Below are positions 53,074 to 61,416 of a stretch of DNA of 63,516 nt, one piece after another. The notes below the pieces were generated by a model. It saw nothing but the letters and a program-made list of their open reading frames with translations, searched no databases and was not told where the DNA came from. The position numbers and the translations under genes were made by a program. Location of the stretch: the NCBI GenBank assembly GCA_022826345.1, contig JAJDVB010000043.1:1-63516 (forward strand), written 5' to 3'. The stretch is from Alphaproteobacteria bacterium. Its GTDB lineage: Bacteria > Pseudomonadota > Alphaproteobacteria > UBA828. The stretch's first letter is position 1. Each line of letters begins with the position of its first letter.

Positions 53074-56016
53074 TCAGGCGACCTGCCTCCTGACCAGTTC
53101 CCTGAACACCCCGTCGACCTCCATGAGCTCGTTGAATGAGCCGCTTTGCACGACTCTTCCGGCCTGCAGCACGTAGATGCGGTCGGCCTGTTCCAGCGTG
53201 GAGAGCCGGTGGGCAATGACGACCCGGGTCGAGGTCAGGGCGGTAAGGTTCTGCATGACCTTGGCTTGGCTTTCATTGTCCAGCCAGTTGGTTGCCTCGT
53301 CAAAGAGCATAATTCGCGGGTTGCCGATCACCGCTCGGGCGATCGTGACGCGCTGACCCTCGCCGCCCGAGAGGACGGCCCCACTGGTGCCGACCATGGT
53401 CATCATGCCCATGGGCATGGCCTTGATTTCGTCTTCGACCTCGGCGATCCGGGCTGCCCTCCACACTTCCTCGGTCGCCACCTTGTCGTGGTGGCTGACC
53501 AGATTGTCCCAGAGATCCTGGGGGTGGAGGCCGACCGATTGCGGCACGGCGCCGATCTTTCGGCGCACCTGCTTCAGGTTCAGGTGCCTTAGATCGCGTC
53601 CGTCGTGATACACCGCGCCGGCGCTCGGCCGGTCGATTCCAAGCGCGAGCCGGAACAGGGTGCTCTTGCCGGCGCCGGACTCGCCGGCAATCGCGACGAA
53701 TTCGCCGGGACGGGCCCGGATCGTGACATCGTCGAGAATCAGCGGGCCGTCGGGGTCGTAGCGGAAGGAAATGCGGTCGAAGAGAATGTCGCCGCCAAGA
53801 TATTCGACCGGCTCTCCGCCGACCTCACTTTCGGGGACTGCGGCGAGCAGCGGGCGCATCTGATCGAAGGCCGGCAGTATGGCGGCAATGGTGCCGAAGG
53901 ACTCGCCAAGCCGGGCAAGGGCGGACTGGAAGACGATGAAGACGATGTAGACGACGAGAAAATCGCCGACCGGGAGGGTCCGCTCGCCCACGCCCACCGC
54001 GGCGAATAGCAGCACCCCGCCGGCAAGGAAGGGGAGCGCGGCACCGAATGCCCGCGAATGTCCCTCGAGGGTGCCCAGCTCGATTTCCGCACGCTTCTGC
54101 TCGCGATAGTCCCGCGCCCAGATGGCGAAAGCCGACCCCTCCGCGTTTTCCACACGCAGCTTGGCGATACCGCCCACGATCTGGAAGAGCCGCCCGGCGA
54201 CGCGCCGTGCTGCGCTGATCATCCGCCCGTAAGGCGAAATCTGGCACAGCCCGAGAACCACGGTGACCAGCAGCGACGCCAGGCTGAAAACGAGGGCGAC
54301 GATCCCCAGGGTGGCGTCGTAAAAGAAGATGACGCCGAAAACCGGAAGCAGAAAAAAGACCGAGAGCAGGCTGTCGGCGACGACTCCCTGTACGCCGTCG
54401 CGAAGGTTCTGAAATGTCATCCCCGACATGGCCAGATCGCCGGCCGGCTGGCGGTGCAGAATGCTCGGCGGAAGGCGCATGAGGCGGTCCCAGACCGCCG
54501 CTTCGAGACGCGAGGCCGAGCGCCCCTCGAGCCGCATCATCGCCGTGCTTTGCAACAGGTGCAGCAACGCCCCAAGCAGGCCGAACCCCGCGAGACCCGC
54601 GGCCACGACATAGAGTGCGCCGGCGCTTCCGCCAGCCGCCACCTGAGTCGCGACGAATCCCAGCGCGAGCGCCGGCAGCAGCTTGATCATGCCGGCCGGA
54701 AGCCCGGCAATCACCAGCCGCGCCAGATCCGGGGCCGATCCATGCAGGGCGATACCCAGCAGGTCCGCCGGTTTCACGTTCCCCGCGGGCAAGGGCCGAT
54801 AGAACATCCAGGCTTCGTCGCCGAGCGCGCCGGCACGTTCCGCCGTAATCCGGACGCTGCGCTTGCTGACCGGGTCGATGACCCGGTAGCGCCCGAACAT
54901 TCCCGGCAGCAGCGCCACGGGCTGGCCGTCTTCGGCGCGGAATACCAGCAACGCGTTGCTGTCGCCGCGCCACCAGTTGGCTTCGGTCCTGAGCCGCACG
55001 CGCCGCGCGCGCACGCCCGACGCATCGAGAACGTCGACGAGGCCGATCGGGGCATCGGATGGTCCCGAGCGCACCGGAATCGTGAAATCGATTCCTTCAT
55101 GGCGGCCGATGATCTGCAGGGCATCCGCCAGGGACGTGTCCTCAACACTGGCATCCCGGTCGATCGGCAGGTCGTAAATGTTGAAGAGCCGCTGGCGCGC
55201 GGCCCTTTCAGCCGTGCGGCGGCTCGTCGTCCGCGCGCGTTCGAGATTCGCGTCGTCGACCATGGCCAGCTGGCGGTTGAGGCGCTCCAGGGCGAGGGCA
55301 ACCGCGTGAAAGGAGGCGAGCGCCGGCAGCAGCATGCCTTGCTGCGCCAGTGTTTCGCTCGACTTGCCCGAAAGGGTCGCCTCGTCGAAGAGGGTGAGCC
55401 AGCTTGTCCTCGTCAGTGGTATGAGCGCTTCGTGCGGGCCCTCCGTCCCGGCAAGCTCCGCCAGGTCGACGATGTTCATGAACAGGCCGGCGCCGTGCGG
55501 CGGCTCCGACACCCAGACCACGCCGCGCCGTACGGACAGTGTGCCAGGAGCCAGGGTCTGCGTCAGACTGGGTTCAGCCAGCGCGGTCGGACGCGGAAGA
55601 TAGCTTGCAAAGCGCGAAAGCGTGTCGGTGATGGCGGTCAGCCATGTATCGGTCTGCTCCGCCAGTTCTGCGGGATGAACCTCGGACAGCAGCGATGCCG
55701 GCAGGCGTTTCAGGAGGGTGCCTGGCGATCCCTTGGCAATCAGGCTGAGCGTCGTGTCTGCGTCCTTGTCGCGTTTGCTCGGTGCGACGCCCGGCAGCAG
55801 CCAGCCCGCTTCACGGCGCAAGAGATGCTGCGGCGCCGCCTGCTCCACCCCGTCCTTGAACTCGACCAGGAAGAGGTTGACGGCGCCCCGATCGATGAAC
55901 CAGACGCTGTCCGGGTCGTCTAGGCACACCGGCAGGTTGCCGGCGCAGGGCACGGACGTGCCGGAGCGAGCGGCAAGCTCGGCTATCGATGCGTATTCCG
56001 GTCCTTCTTCCTGCAT
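53074..56016 (-). CDS. NHLM exporter, second ABC transporter protein
   Basis: The 980-residue protein matches the second ABC subunit of NHLM (nitrile hydratase leader microcin) export systems: a long N-terminal soluble part with a cyclic-nucleotide-like domain (about residues 1-430), a membrane domain (about 430-720) and an ATPase with Walker A GESGAGKSTLFRLALG, signature LSGGEGQRVTIARA and Walker B RIMLFDEATNWLD. The family lacks a peptidase domain and works beside the C39-type partner. The ATG overlaps the stop of that partner (TGATG), which decides the start. Confidence 0.9.
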   Translation of the reverse strand: MQEEGPEYASIAELAARSGTSVPCAGNLPVCLDDPDSVWFIDRGAVNLFLVEFKDGVEQAAPQHLLRREAGWLLPGVAPSKRDKDADTTLSLIAKGSPGTLLKRLPASLLSEVHPAELAEQTDTWLTAITDTLSRFASYLPRPTALAEPSLTQTLAPGTLSVRRGVVWVSEPPHGAGLFMNIVDLAELAGTEGPHEALIPLTRTSWLTLFDEATLSGKSSETLAQQGMLLPALASFHAVALALERLNRQLAMVDDANLERARTTSRRTAERAARQRLFNIYDLPIDRDASVEDTSLADALQIIGRHEGIDFTIPVRSGPSDAPIGLVDVLDASGVRARRVRLRTEANWWRGDSNALLVFRAEDGQPVALLPGMFGRYRVIDPVSKRSVRITAERAGALGDEAWMFYRPLPAGNVKPADLLGIALHGSAPDLARLVIAGLPAGMIKLLPALALGFVATQVAAGGSAGALYVVAAGLAGFGLLGALLHLLQSTAMMRLEGRSASRLEAAVWDRLMRLPPSILHRQPAGDLAMSGMTFQNLRDGVQGVVADSLLSVFFLLPVFGVIFFYDATLGIVALVFSLASLLVTVVLGLCQISPYGRMISAARRVAGRLFQIVGGIAKLRVENAEGSAFAIWARDYREQKRAEIELGTLEGHSRAFGAALPFLAGGVLLFAAVGVGERTLPVGDFLVVYIVFIVFQSALARLGESFGTIAAILPAFDQMRPLLAAVPESEVGGEPVEYLGGDILFDRISFRYDPDGPLILDDVTIRARPGEFVAIAGESGAGKSTLFRLALGIDRPSAGAVYHDGRDLRHLNLKQVRRKIGAVPQSVGLHPQDLWDNLVSHHDKVATEEVWRAARIAEVEDEIKAMPMGMMTMVGTSGAVLSGGEGQRVTIARAVIGNPRIMLFDEATNWLDNESQAKVMQNLTALTSTRVVIAHRLSTLEQADRIYVLQAGRVVQSGSFNELMEVDGVFRELVRRQVA

Positions 56017-58226
56017 CAGCCTGACTTGACCAGCTTGTAGTAGGTGCCGTCTCGGTCCGCGATCAGCTCGTCGTGGGTGCCGCGCTGCACCTCGATTCCC
56101 TTGTCGAGCACGATAATCTCGTCGCAATCGCGCACAGTGCTGAGCCGGTGCGCCACGATCAGGCAGGTGACGCCGCGACGCCGCAAGGCATCGTCGACGT
56201 ATTCCTCCGTCGCGGCATCGAGGGCACTGGTCGCCTCGTCCAGAATGAGCAGTGTCGGGTTGCCGACCAGCGCACGGGCGATTTCCAGCCGCTGCCGCTG
56301 GCCACCGCTGAAGTTCGCTCCGCCTTCCTCGACGAGCGTCGCGTATCCCTGCGGTCTGAGCAGGATTTCGTCATGGATCCCAGCATCCCGTGTCGCAGCG
56401 AAGATGGTTTCGTCCGGAACTGCCGGATTCCACAAGGTGATGTTGTCGCGCAGGGTCGCAAAAAAGAGCACGCTCTCCTGCGCCACCATCGAGTTGGAGC
56501 GCCGCAGCACTTCCTCGGGAATCTCGTCCCGCACATGGCCGTCGAACAGGATCTCGCCCGACCAGGGTTGGTAGACACCCGAAACCAGACGCGCCAGAGT
56601 CGACTTGCCGGACCCGCTGGGCCCGACTAGGGCAACTCTCTGCCCTGGCTTAATGGTGAGGTTGAAATCCTTGATCAGAGGCGGCCGGCTCCTGTTGAAC
56701 CCGAAGGTGACGTTGCGCAGCTCGAGGCGACCTGCAAGCTGAAGGTGGCCGTTGAAGGTGACGATCGATTCCGATTCCGGATTCCGGCGGTTGAAAACGG
56801 GGTCTTCGGCGGCCCTGGAGATGTCGTCGAGACGCTGCAAATCTGTCTCGAGCGCCTGGCGCTTGTCGGCGAACTCCAGGAAACGCCCGACGGGCGCCAG
56901 AAACATCTCTGCCAGGATATAGAACCCGACCAGGGTTCCCAGGCTCATGTCCCCGGTCATGACCATGCTGCCCCCGAAGCCCAGGATCGCCGCGCCGCGA
57001 AATGCGGCGATCAGGCCCGGAAGCGCGCCATTGACGGAGCCCAATTCGGAATAGAGCTGGCGTGCGTGCAGTTCGCGCGCCTGCTGGCCGCTCCAGCGCG
57101 AGAAGAACCGGTCATCCGATCCCGTCATGCGCAGATTGTCCGCATGACTCAGCATCTGCATGCCCACGCCGATCAGCAATCCCTGCTCGCGCCGCATCGC
57201 CTGGCTGCGAACGGACCGGAGGCCGTTGAGGAAGTGGGCCAGCAATCCGTGCAGAAGGGCCAGAGCCAGCACGATCAGCGTGAGCACGACATCGTAGGCA
57301 AACATCGCGATGAGCAGCACGACGCTCATTGCCATGTCGACCAGGAGCACCAGGAACTGGTCTGTCAGATTCTTCGCGATTCTGTCGATGGATGAGACCC
57401 GGTCGGTCAGGTCGCCGACCAGTCTGTGTTCGAAGAACTCCACCGGCAGGCGCAGCAGCCGTGACAGGCCCCGACTGTAGCCGGTCACCGAAATCCGGAC
57501 TGCGAGCCGCTTCAGGAAGCGGTGCTTGAGCAGGGAAAGGATGTATACCAGGGCAGCGCCGCCCAGCAGGGCCGCCACCAATCCGCCCCAGCCCCCGTGA
57601 TTTCCCAGAACATCGTCCACGAAGACGCTGAGAGACAGGGGGATGATGAGTGTCAGTAACGTCAGCATGAGGCCGCAGGCAATCACCCAGGTGACCGTGC
57701 TCGATGATCCCACGGCCAGGGCGCCCAATTGCCTGAACAGGCCGGGCGGCTCGCCGCCGGGGCTGAATTCGGCGCCGCGCTCGAATTGCAGGGCGATGCC
57801 GCTATAGCCCTTGTTGAACTCTTCGGTGGAAAGCCTGCGGCGACCCGTGGACGGATCGTTGAGATAGAAATGGCGGCCGTCGTAGCCTTCGAGGACAACG
57901 AAATGGCTGAATTGCCAAAACAGGATCAGAGGCAAGTGCAGCTTTTTCAATTGCTTGGCGCGTACGCTGAGCCCCTTGCATTCGAGGCCATAATGTCGGG
58001 AGGCGCGCAAGATGCTGGCGGCACTGCTACCGTCCCGGCTCACCTCGCATTTTTCGCGCAACTCGGTCAGCGGTACCCAGCGCCCGAAGTAGGCCAGTAT
58101 GCTGCCCAAGCAGGCGGCGCCGCATTCCGATGCGTGCATCTGCAACAGAATCGGGGTGGTCACCCTTCGCTTCAAGACGTCCGATGCGGCCTTGTCGCTT
58201 GCCTCCTTGGAGGCGCGGGAGTACAT
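56016..58226 (-). CDS. NHLM exporter, C39-peptidase ABC transporter
   Basis: The 736-residue protein has an N-terminal C39 peptidase (catalytic Cys in QMHASECGAACLGS, His in WQFSHFVVLEGYD, Asp in YLNDPSTG), a six-helix membrane domain and an ATPase with GPSGSGKSTLARLV, FSGGQRQRLEIARA and LLILDEATSALD. It should cut the leader after the Ala-Gly of the NHLP precursor and export the rest. All three peptidase residues are intact. It lies one base after the HlyD-like gene. Confidence 0.93.
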   Translation of the reverse strand: MYSRASKEASDKAASDVLKRRVTTPILLQMHASECGAACLGSILAYFGRWVPLTELREKCEVSRDGSSAASILRASRHYGLECKGLSVRAKQLKKLHLPLILFWQFSHFVVLEGYDGRHFYLNDPSTGRRRLSTEEFNKGYSGIALQFERGAEFSPGGEPPGLFRQLGALAVGSSSTVTWVIACGLMLTLLTLIIPLSLSVFVDDVLGNHGGWGGLVAALLGGAALVYILSLLKHRFLKRLAVRISVTGYSRGLSRLLRLPVEFFEHRLVGDLTDRVSSIDRIAKNLTDQFLVLLVDMAMSVVLLIAMFAYDVVLTLIVLALALLHGLLAHFLNGLRSVRSQAMRREQGLLIGVGMQMLSHADNLRMTGSDDRFFSRWSGQQARELHARQLYSELGSVNGALPGLIAAFRGAAILGFGGSMVMTGDMSLGTLVGFYILAEMFLAPVGRFLEFADKRQALETDLQRLDDISRAAEDPVFNRRNPESESIVTFNGHLQLAGRLELRNVTFGFNRSRPPLIKDFNLTIKPGQRVALVGPSGSGKSTLARLVSGVYQPWSGEILFDGHVRDEIPEEVLRRSNSMVAQESVLFFATLRDNITLWNPAVPDETIFAATRDAGIHDEILLRPQGYATLVEEGGANFSGGQRQRLEIARALVGNPTLLILDEATSALDAATEEYVDDALRRRGVTCLIVAHRLSTVRDCDEIIVLDKGIEVQRGTHDELIADRDGTYYKLVKSG

Positions 58227-58227
58227 C

Positions 58228-58779
58228 TTATGGCTGCCTCATGTGCAGGAAGGCGACCGGAGACTGGCTGCCGAGTTCAATGAAAATCCGGCATTGCTTG
58301 CCCGCAAGAGAAGCGAATTCTGGGTTTTCGTCGAGCACGATGTCGACGCGGTGCACCGAGACCGGCACTGCGGTCGCAAACGCCGCCGGCACCTCGGACA
58401 AGGGTACTGCGGCAACCGTCACGATTTCTCCGTCGAGCGTGGCCGTTTCGCCGTTCGTCGTGTCCAGCTCTATCGCCGCTGGCATCCCGGCCTCGATGTG
58501 CGGCGCGACGTCGCTCTCGGCCCAGACGAGCGCTTGCAGGGAGCGGGCCTCGCCGGACAGGTTTGTGCCCGGTTTGAGCAGAACGCCGTCGACCGCCAAG
58601 TTTCGGGTTACGTTGCCGAGGAAGAGCCATGCCACGATGGCGATCAGCAACAGAGCGATAACGGCAACAAGCAAACGTTCCCGGGGCGTAGAAATTGTCA
58701 ACAGCCGGTCAAGTTGCTCTCGTTCTTCTTTCGCTTCGGCGACAGTATTGTGAAATGAGTCGAAGGGATTGTTGAACAC
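58228..58779 (-). CDS. NHLM-type HlyD-like membrane fusion protein, short
   Basis: The 183-residue protein has a cytoplasmic N-terminus (SFHNTVAEAKEEREQLDRLL), one membrane helix (LLVAVIALLLIAIVAWLFLG, about 36-55) and a periplasmic part with NLAVDGVLLKPGTNL and LQALVWAESDVAPHIEAGMP, as in the beta-barrel and clasp of NHLM secretion proteins. It lacks the lipoyl and coiled-coil segments of full adaptors, being about 60-100 residues shorter than I expect. It is the first gene of the leftward transport operon. Confidence 0.75.
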   Translation of the reverse strand: MFNNPFDSFHNTVAEAKEEREQLDRLLTISTPRERLLVAVIALLLIAIVAWLFLGNVTRNLAVDGVLLKPGTNLSGEARSLQALVWAESDVAPHIEAGMPAAIELDTTNGETATLDGEIVTVAAVPLSEVPAAFATAVPVSVHRVDIVLDENPEFASLAGKQCRIFIELGSQSPVAFLHMRQP

Positions 58780-58855
58780 GACCGCACGGCCTCCCCTGAG
58801 AGATCAGGCAAAAACAAAGAAGATCCCGGTCGGTTTGAGTGTCGCTTTGAAAGAT

Positions 58856-58884
58856 CAGATACATTCTCGACCAAGACAGGTCAA
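58856..58884 (-). promoter_or_regulatory. Candidate promoter of the NHLM operon
   Basis: On the reverse strand TTGACC and TATCTG are exactly 17 bp apart and end about 77 bases before the HlyD-like start. The surrounding 150 bp are AT-rich compared with the genes. Confidence 0.5.
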
Positions 58885-58936
58885 GGCCTCAACATTGCCG
58901 AAAAATCTGGTTTGCTTTGTGTCGGCCAAGGGCGTT

Positions 58937-59015
58937 CAGCCGAGTCCGCTTTCAGCCGTGCATTTCTGATCAAGCGCCCTTCTCGGACTTCCATGCGCCG
59001 GCGCCGGCGCACTGA
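58937..59015. repeat. Direct repeat inside the island, copy 2
   Basis: This is the partner of 50363-50440, in the same orientation 8.5 kb away. It sits in the 487-bp gap between the divergent HlyD-like and LolA-like genes; the remainder of that gap holds the promoter above and no convincing gene. Confidence 0.6.
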
Positions 59016-59266
59016 GCGCATGATCGTAAGCTCGACCGTCTTGCCGCCTCACGCGTGGGTGGGCGGCAGGCGACCTGCGACGGGAGCGGAAAGGACCTGG
59101 CGCGGGCCCATCGACTCCGCCATGCCTTCGCCATGCGGTACCTCCTCGATAACTCCGGCGGTCGCCGGCACCGTGCCGCGAATCATGCACGGAAAACGCA
59201 CCTCTTCTCAAACTTGCGGCAGGTGCGGGACTTCACCTTTTCCGGAGACTCAAGGTAGGATGCAAC

Positions 59267-60163
59267 ATGGTCATCGTGGGATCTACGCGGATGTTCCCAG
59301 ACGACAGAAGCGCCACAAAACGGTTTATCGGCCGAGGCCGGTCGCAGCGTTTCTCGCGCCCCCGGAGTGCTTCGTCCAATGTCCTTGTTCTGGCGCTCGT
59401 GTGCCTTTGCTTGCCAATTGCACACGCCCTTGCCCAAGAAGAAACGCCCGAGGACAAGGGCCTCAGGATTGCGCAGGAAGCAAGCGCCCGCAATGACGGC
59501 TTCGGGGATTTCACCGCTGAAATGACGATGGTGCTGCGCGACCGGCAAGGTCGGGAGAGCGTCCGTCAGATGCGCTTCAAGGTCCTCGAAGTGCCGGAGG
59601 ATGGCGACAAGAGCCTTTTCGTGTTCGATCAGCCGCGCGACGTGCGCGGGACCGCTCTCCTGACCCATGCCCACATCAACGCTCAGGACGATCAGTGGCT
59701 CTATCTTCCGGCCCTGAAAAGGGTGAAGCGCATCAACGCCGCGAAGCGCTCGGGATCGTTCATGGGAAGCGAGTTTTCCTACGAAGACATGAGCTCTCTG
59801 GAGGTGGAGGAATACACCTACAAGTATCTTCGCGACGAACCCTGCGGCGAGCTCACTTGTACGGTGATCGAGCAGGTTCCCTTGGACAAGAAATCCGGAT
59901 ACAGCCTCAAAGTCGTCTGGCAGGACTCGCTCGAGCTTCGCACCTGGAAGATGGAGCTCTATGACCGCAAGGGCTCGCATCTGAAGACGCTCACGCTCGC
60001 GAACTACCAGCAGTTTCTGGGTCGCTACTGGCGTGCAGGGGAGCAAACGATGGTGAATCACCTGACCGGCGCGAGCACGGTACTCAAGTGGAGCGACTTC
60101 CAGTTCCGCACCAACCTTGAAGACGGCGAGTTCACCCAAACTGCACTTCGACGCGTGCGCTGA
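59267..60163 (+). CDS. LolA-like outer-membrane lipoprotein-sorting protein
   Basis: The 298-residue protein has a long N-terminal region ending in a signal peptide (VLVLALVCLCLPIAHALA, about 39-56) and a mature LolA-fold part: FGDFTAEMTMVLRDRQGRES, QMRFKVLEVPEDGDKSLFVF, YLPALKRVKRINAAKRSGSF and GSEFSYEDMSS. This group is typically encoded with MMPL-type RND transporters and is thought to carry lipids or hydrophobic cargo through the periplasm. AAGGTAGGA precedes the ATG. Its stop overlaps the start of the barrel gene. Confidence 0.88.
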   Translation: MVIVGSTRMFPDDRSATKRFIGRGRSQRFSRPRSASSNVLVLALVCLCLPIAHALAQEETPEDKGLRIAQEASARNDGFGDFTAEMTMVLRDRQGRESVRQMRFKVLEVPEDGDKSLFVFDQPRDVRGTALLTHAHINAQDDQWLYLPALKRVKRINAAKRSGSFMGSEFSYEDMSSLEVEEYTYKYLRDEPCGELTCTVIEQVPLDKKSGYSLKVVWQDSLELRTWKMELYDRKGSHLKTLTLANYQQFLGRYWRAGEQTMVNHLTGASTVLKWSDFQFRTNLEDGEFTQTALRRVR

Positions 60164-61392
60164 TGCGATTCGGCGGCGCAATTGCGGCTCTCGTGCTCGT
60201 GGCTGCCGCATGTGCCGAGGCGCAGGCTCTCGAGTTTTCGGGCGACCTGAGCCTGGAGGGGCAATGGTATCCGGAATCGCCGGCGTTCCCGGGTCAGCGT
60301 TCAGGCACCGTCGGGCTGGTCGCCGAGCCGACGCTTTACGAGGAACTCGGGGAAGCGACGAGCTTCACCCTTGCCCCCTTCTACCGATACGACAGCGTCG
60401 ATTCGCGGCGCACGCATGCCGACCTGCGCGAGGCCTACCTCTTGACTTACGGCGACTGGGGCGAGGATTTCTGGGAGCTTCGGCTGGGATTCGACCGCGT
60501 CTTCTGGGGCGTGGCCGAGCTGCACAATCTCGTGGATATCGTCAATCAGGTGGACCTGGTCGAGCATCCGCGCAATCGGCCCAAGCTGGGCCAGCCCATG
60601 GCGCACCTGACGATTTCCGGCGACTGGGGCATCGCCGAGGCATTCGTGCTGCCCTACCATCGCAAGCGCACCTTTCCGGGGCGCACCGGGCGCCAGCGCT
60701 CGGCCTACCTGATCGACGAGGATGCCCGGTACGAGAGCGGTGCCGAAGAGCGCCATGTGGATGTTGCGTTTCGCTACAGCCGTTCCGTGGACCTGGTCGA
60801 TTTCGGCCTGAGCGCCTTCGCCGGAACGAGCCGCGAGCCCTCGTTTCTCTTCAGCCAGCAGGCCGGGCCGTCCCCGAACAGCGACGCGCGCCTGATCGCG
60901 TACTACGAACAGATCCAGCAATTCGGGATCGACGCGCAGCTCACCACCGAGCCCTGGCTCTACAAGCTGGAGGCGATCCACCGCAGAGGCGCGCGCAATC
61001 TCCTCGGCCGGGAGGAGAACTACAGCGCCCTCATCTTCGGCATGGAACGCACGCTCTACGCGCTCTTCGACACTCGGGCCGACATGACCGTCTTCGCCGA
61101 ATCGCTCTACGACGGCCGCGGGCGCCGTTCCACGAGCGCCTGGGCCAACGACCTCTTTGTCGCGGGCTCCATCGCCTTCAACGATGTGGAGGACACCCGG
61201 CTCCTGGTAGGCCTTCTGGCCGACCTGCGCCACGACTATCGTGTGTTGAACCTGGAGCTGAAGCGCCGCCTGTCGGGCAACTGGTCGATGCGCCTGGAGG
61301 GGATCGCGAACCTGAGCGCGGACCCGCAGGATTTAACCTACGATGGACGGCGCGACAGCTTCCTGGGCGCGGGGCTCACGTACAGCTACTGA
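60163..61392 (+). CDS. Outer-membrane beta-barrel protein (DUF1302-like)
   Basis: The 409-residue protein has a signal peptide (AIAALVLVAAACAEAQA) and a run of amphipathic strands with aromatic girdles, for example FTLAPFYRYDSVDSRR, ELRLGFDRVFWGVAELHNLV and DVAFRYSRSVDLVDFGLSAF, ending in GAGLTYSY with a terminal aromatic as a barrel-assembly signal. Such proteins accompany RND plus LolA-like pairs. The ATG overlaps the TGA of the LolA-like gene, so the two are made together, and the RND partner is the gene at 50473-52854. Confidence 0.85.
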   Translation: MRFGGAIAALVLVAAACAEAQALEFSGDLSLEGQWYPESPAFPGQRSGTVGLVAEPTLYEELGEATSFTLAPFYRYDSVDSRRTHADLREAYLLTYGDWGEDFWELRLGFDRVFWGVAELHNLVDIVNQVDLVEHPRNRPKLGQPMAHLTISGDWGIAEAFVLPYHRKRTFPGRTGRQRSAYLIDEDARYESGAEERHVDVAFRYSRSVDLVDFGLSAFAGTSREPSFLFSQQAGPSPNSDARLIAYYEQIQQFGIDAQLTTEPWLYKLEAIHRRGARNLLGREENYSALIFGMERTLYALFDTRADMTVFAESLYDGRGRRSTSAWANDLFVAGSIAFNDVEDTRLLVGLLADLRHDYRVLNLELKRRLSGNWSMRLEGIANLSADPQDLTYDGRRDSFLGAGLTYSY

Positions 61393-61416
61393 GGGCGCCT
61401 GCGGGAGCGATACAGC

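Noticed and set aside
58912..59496. Forward frame in the gap before the LolA-like gene
   Set aside because: Arg-rich translation without domains; it overlaps the well-supported LolA-like gene and its ribosome site.
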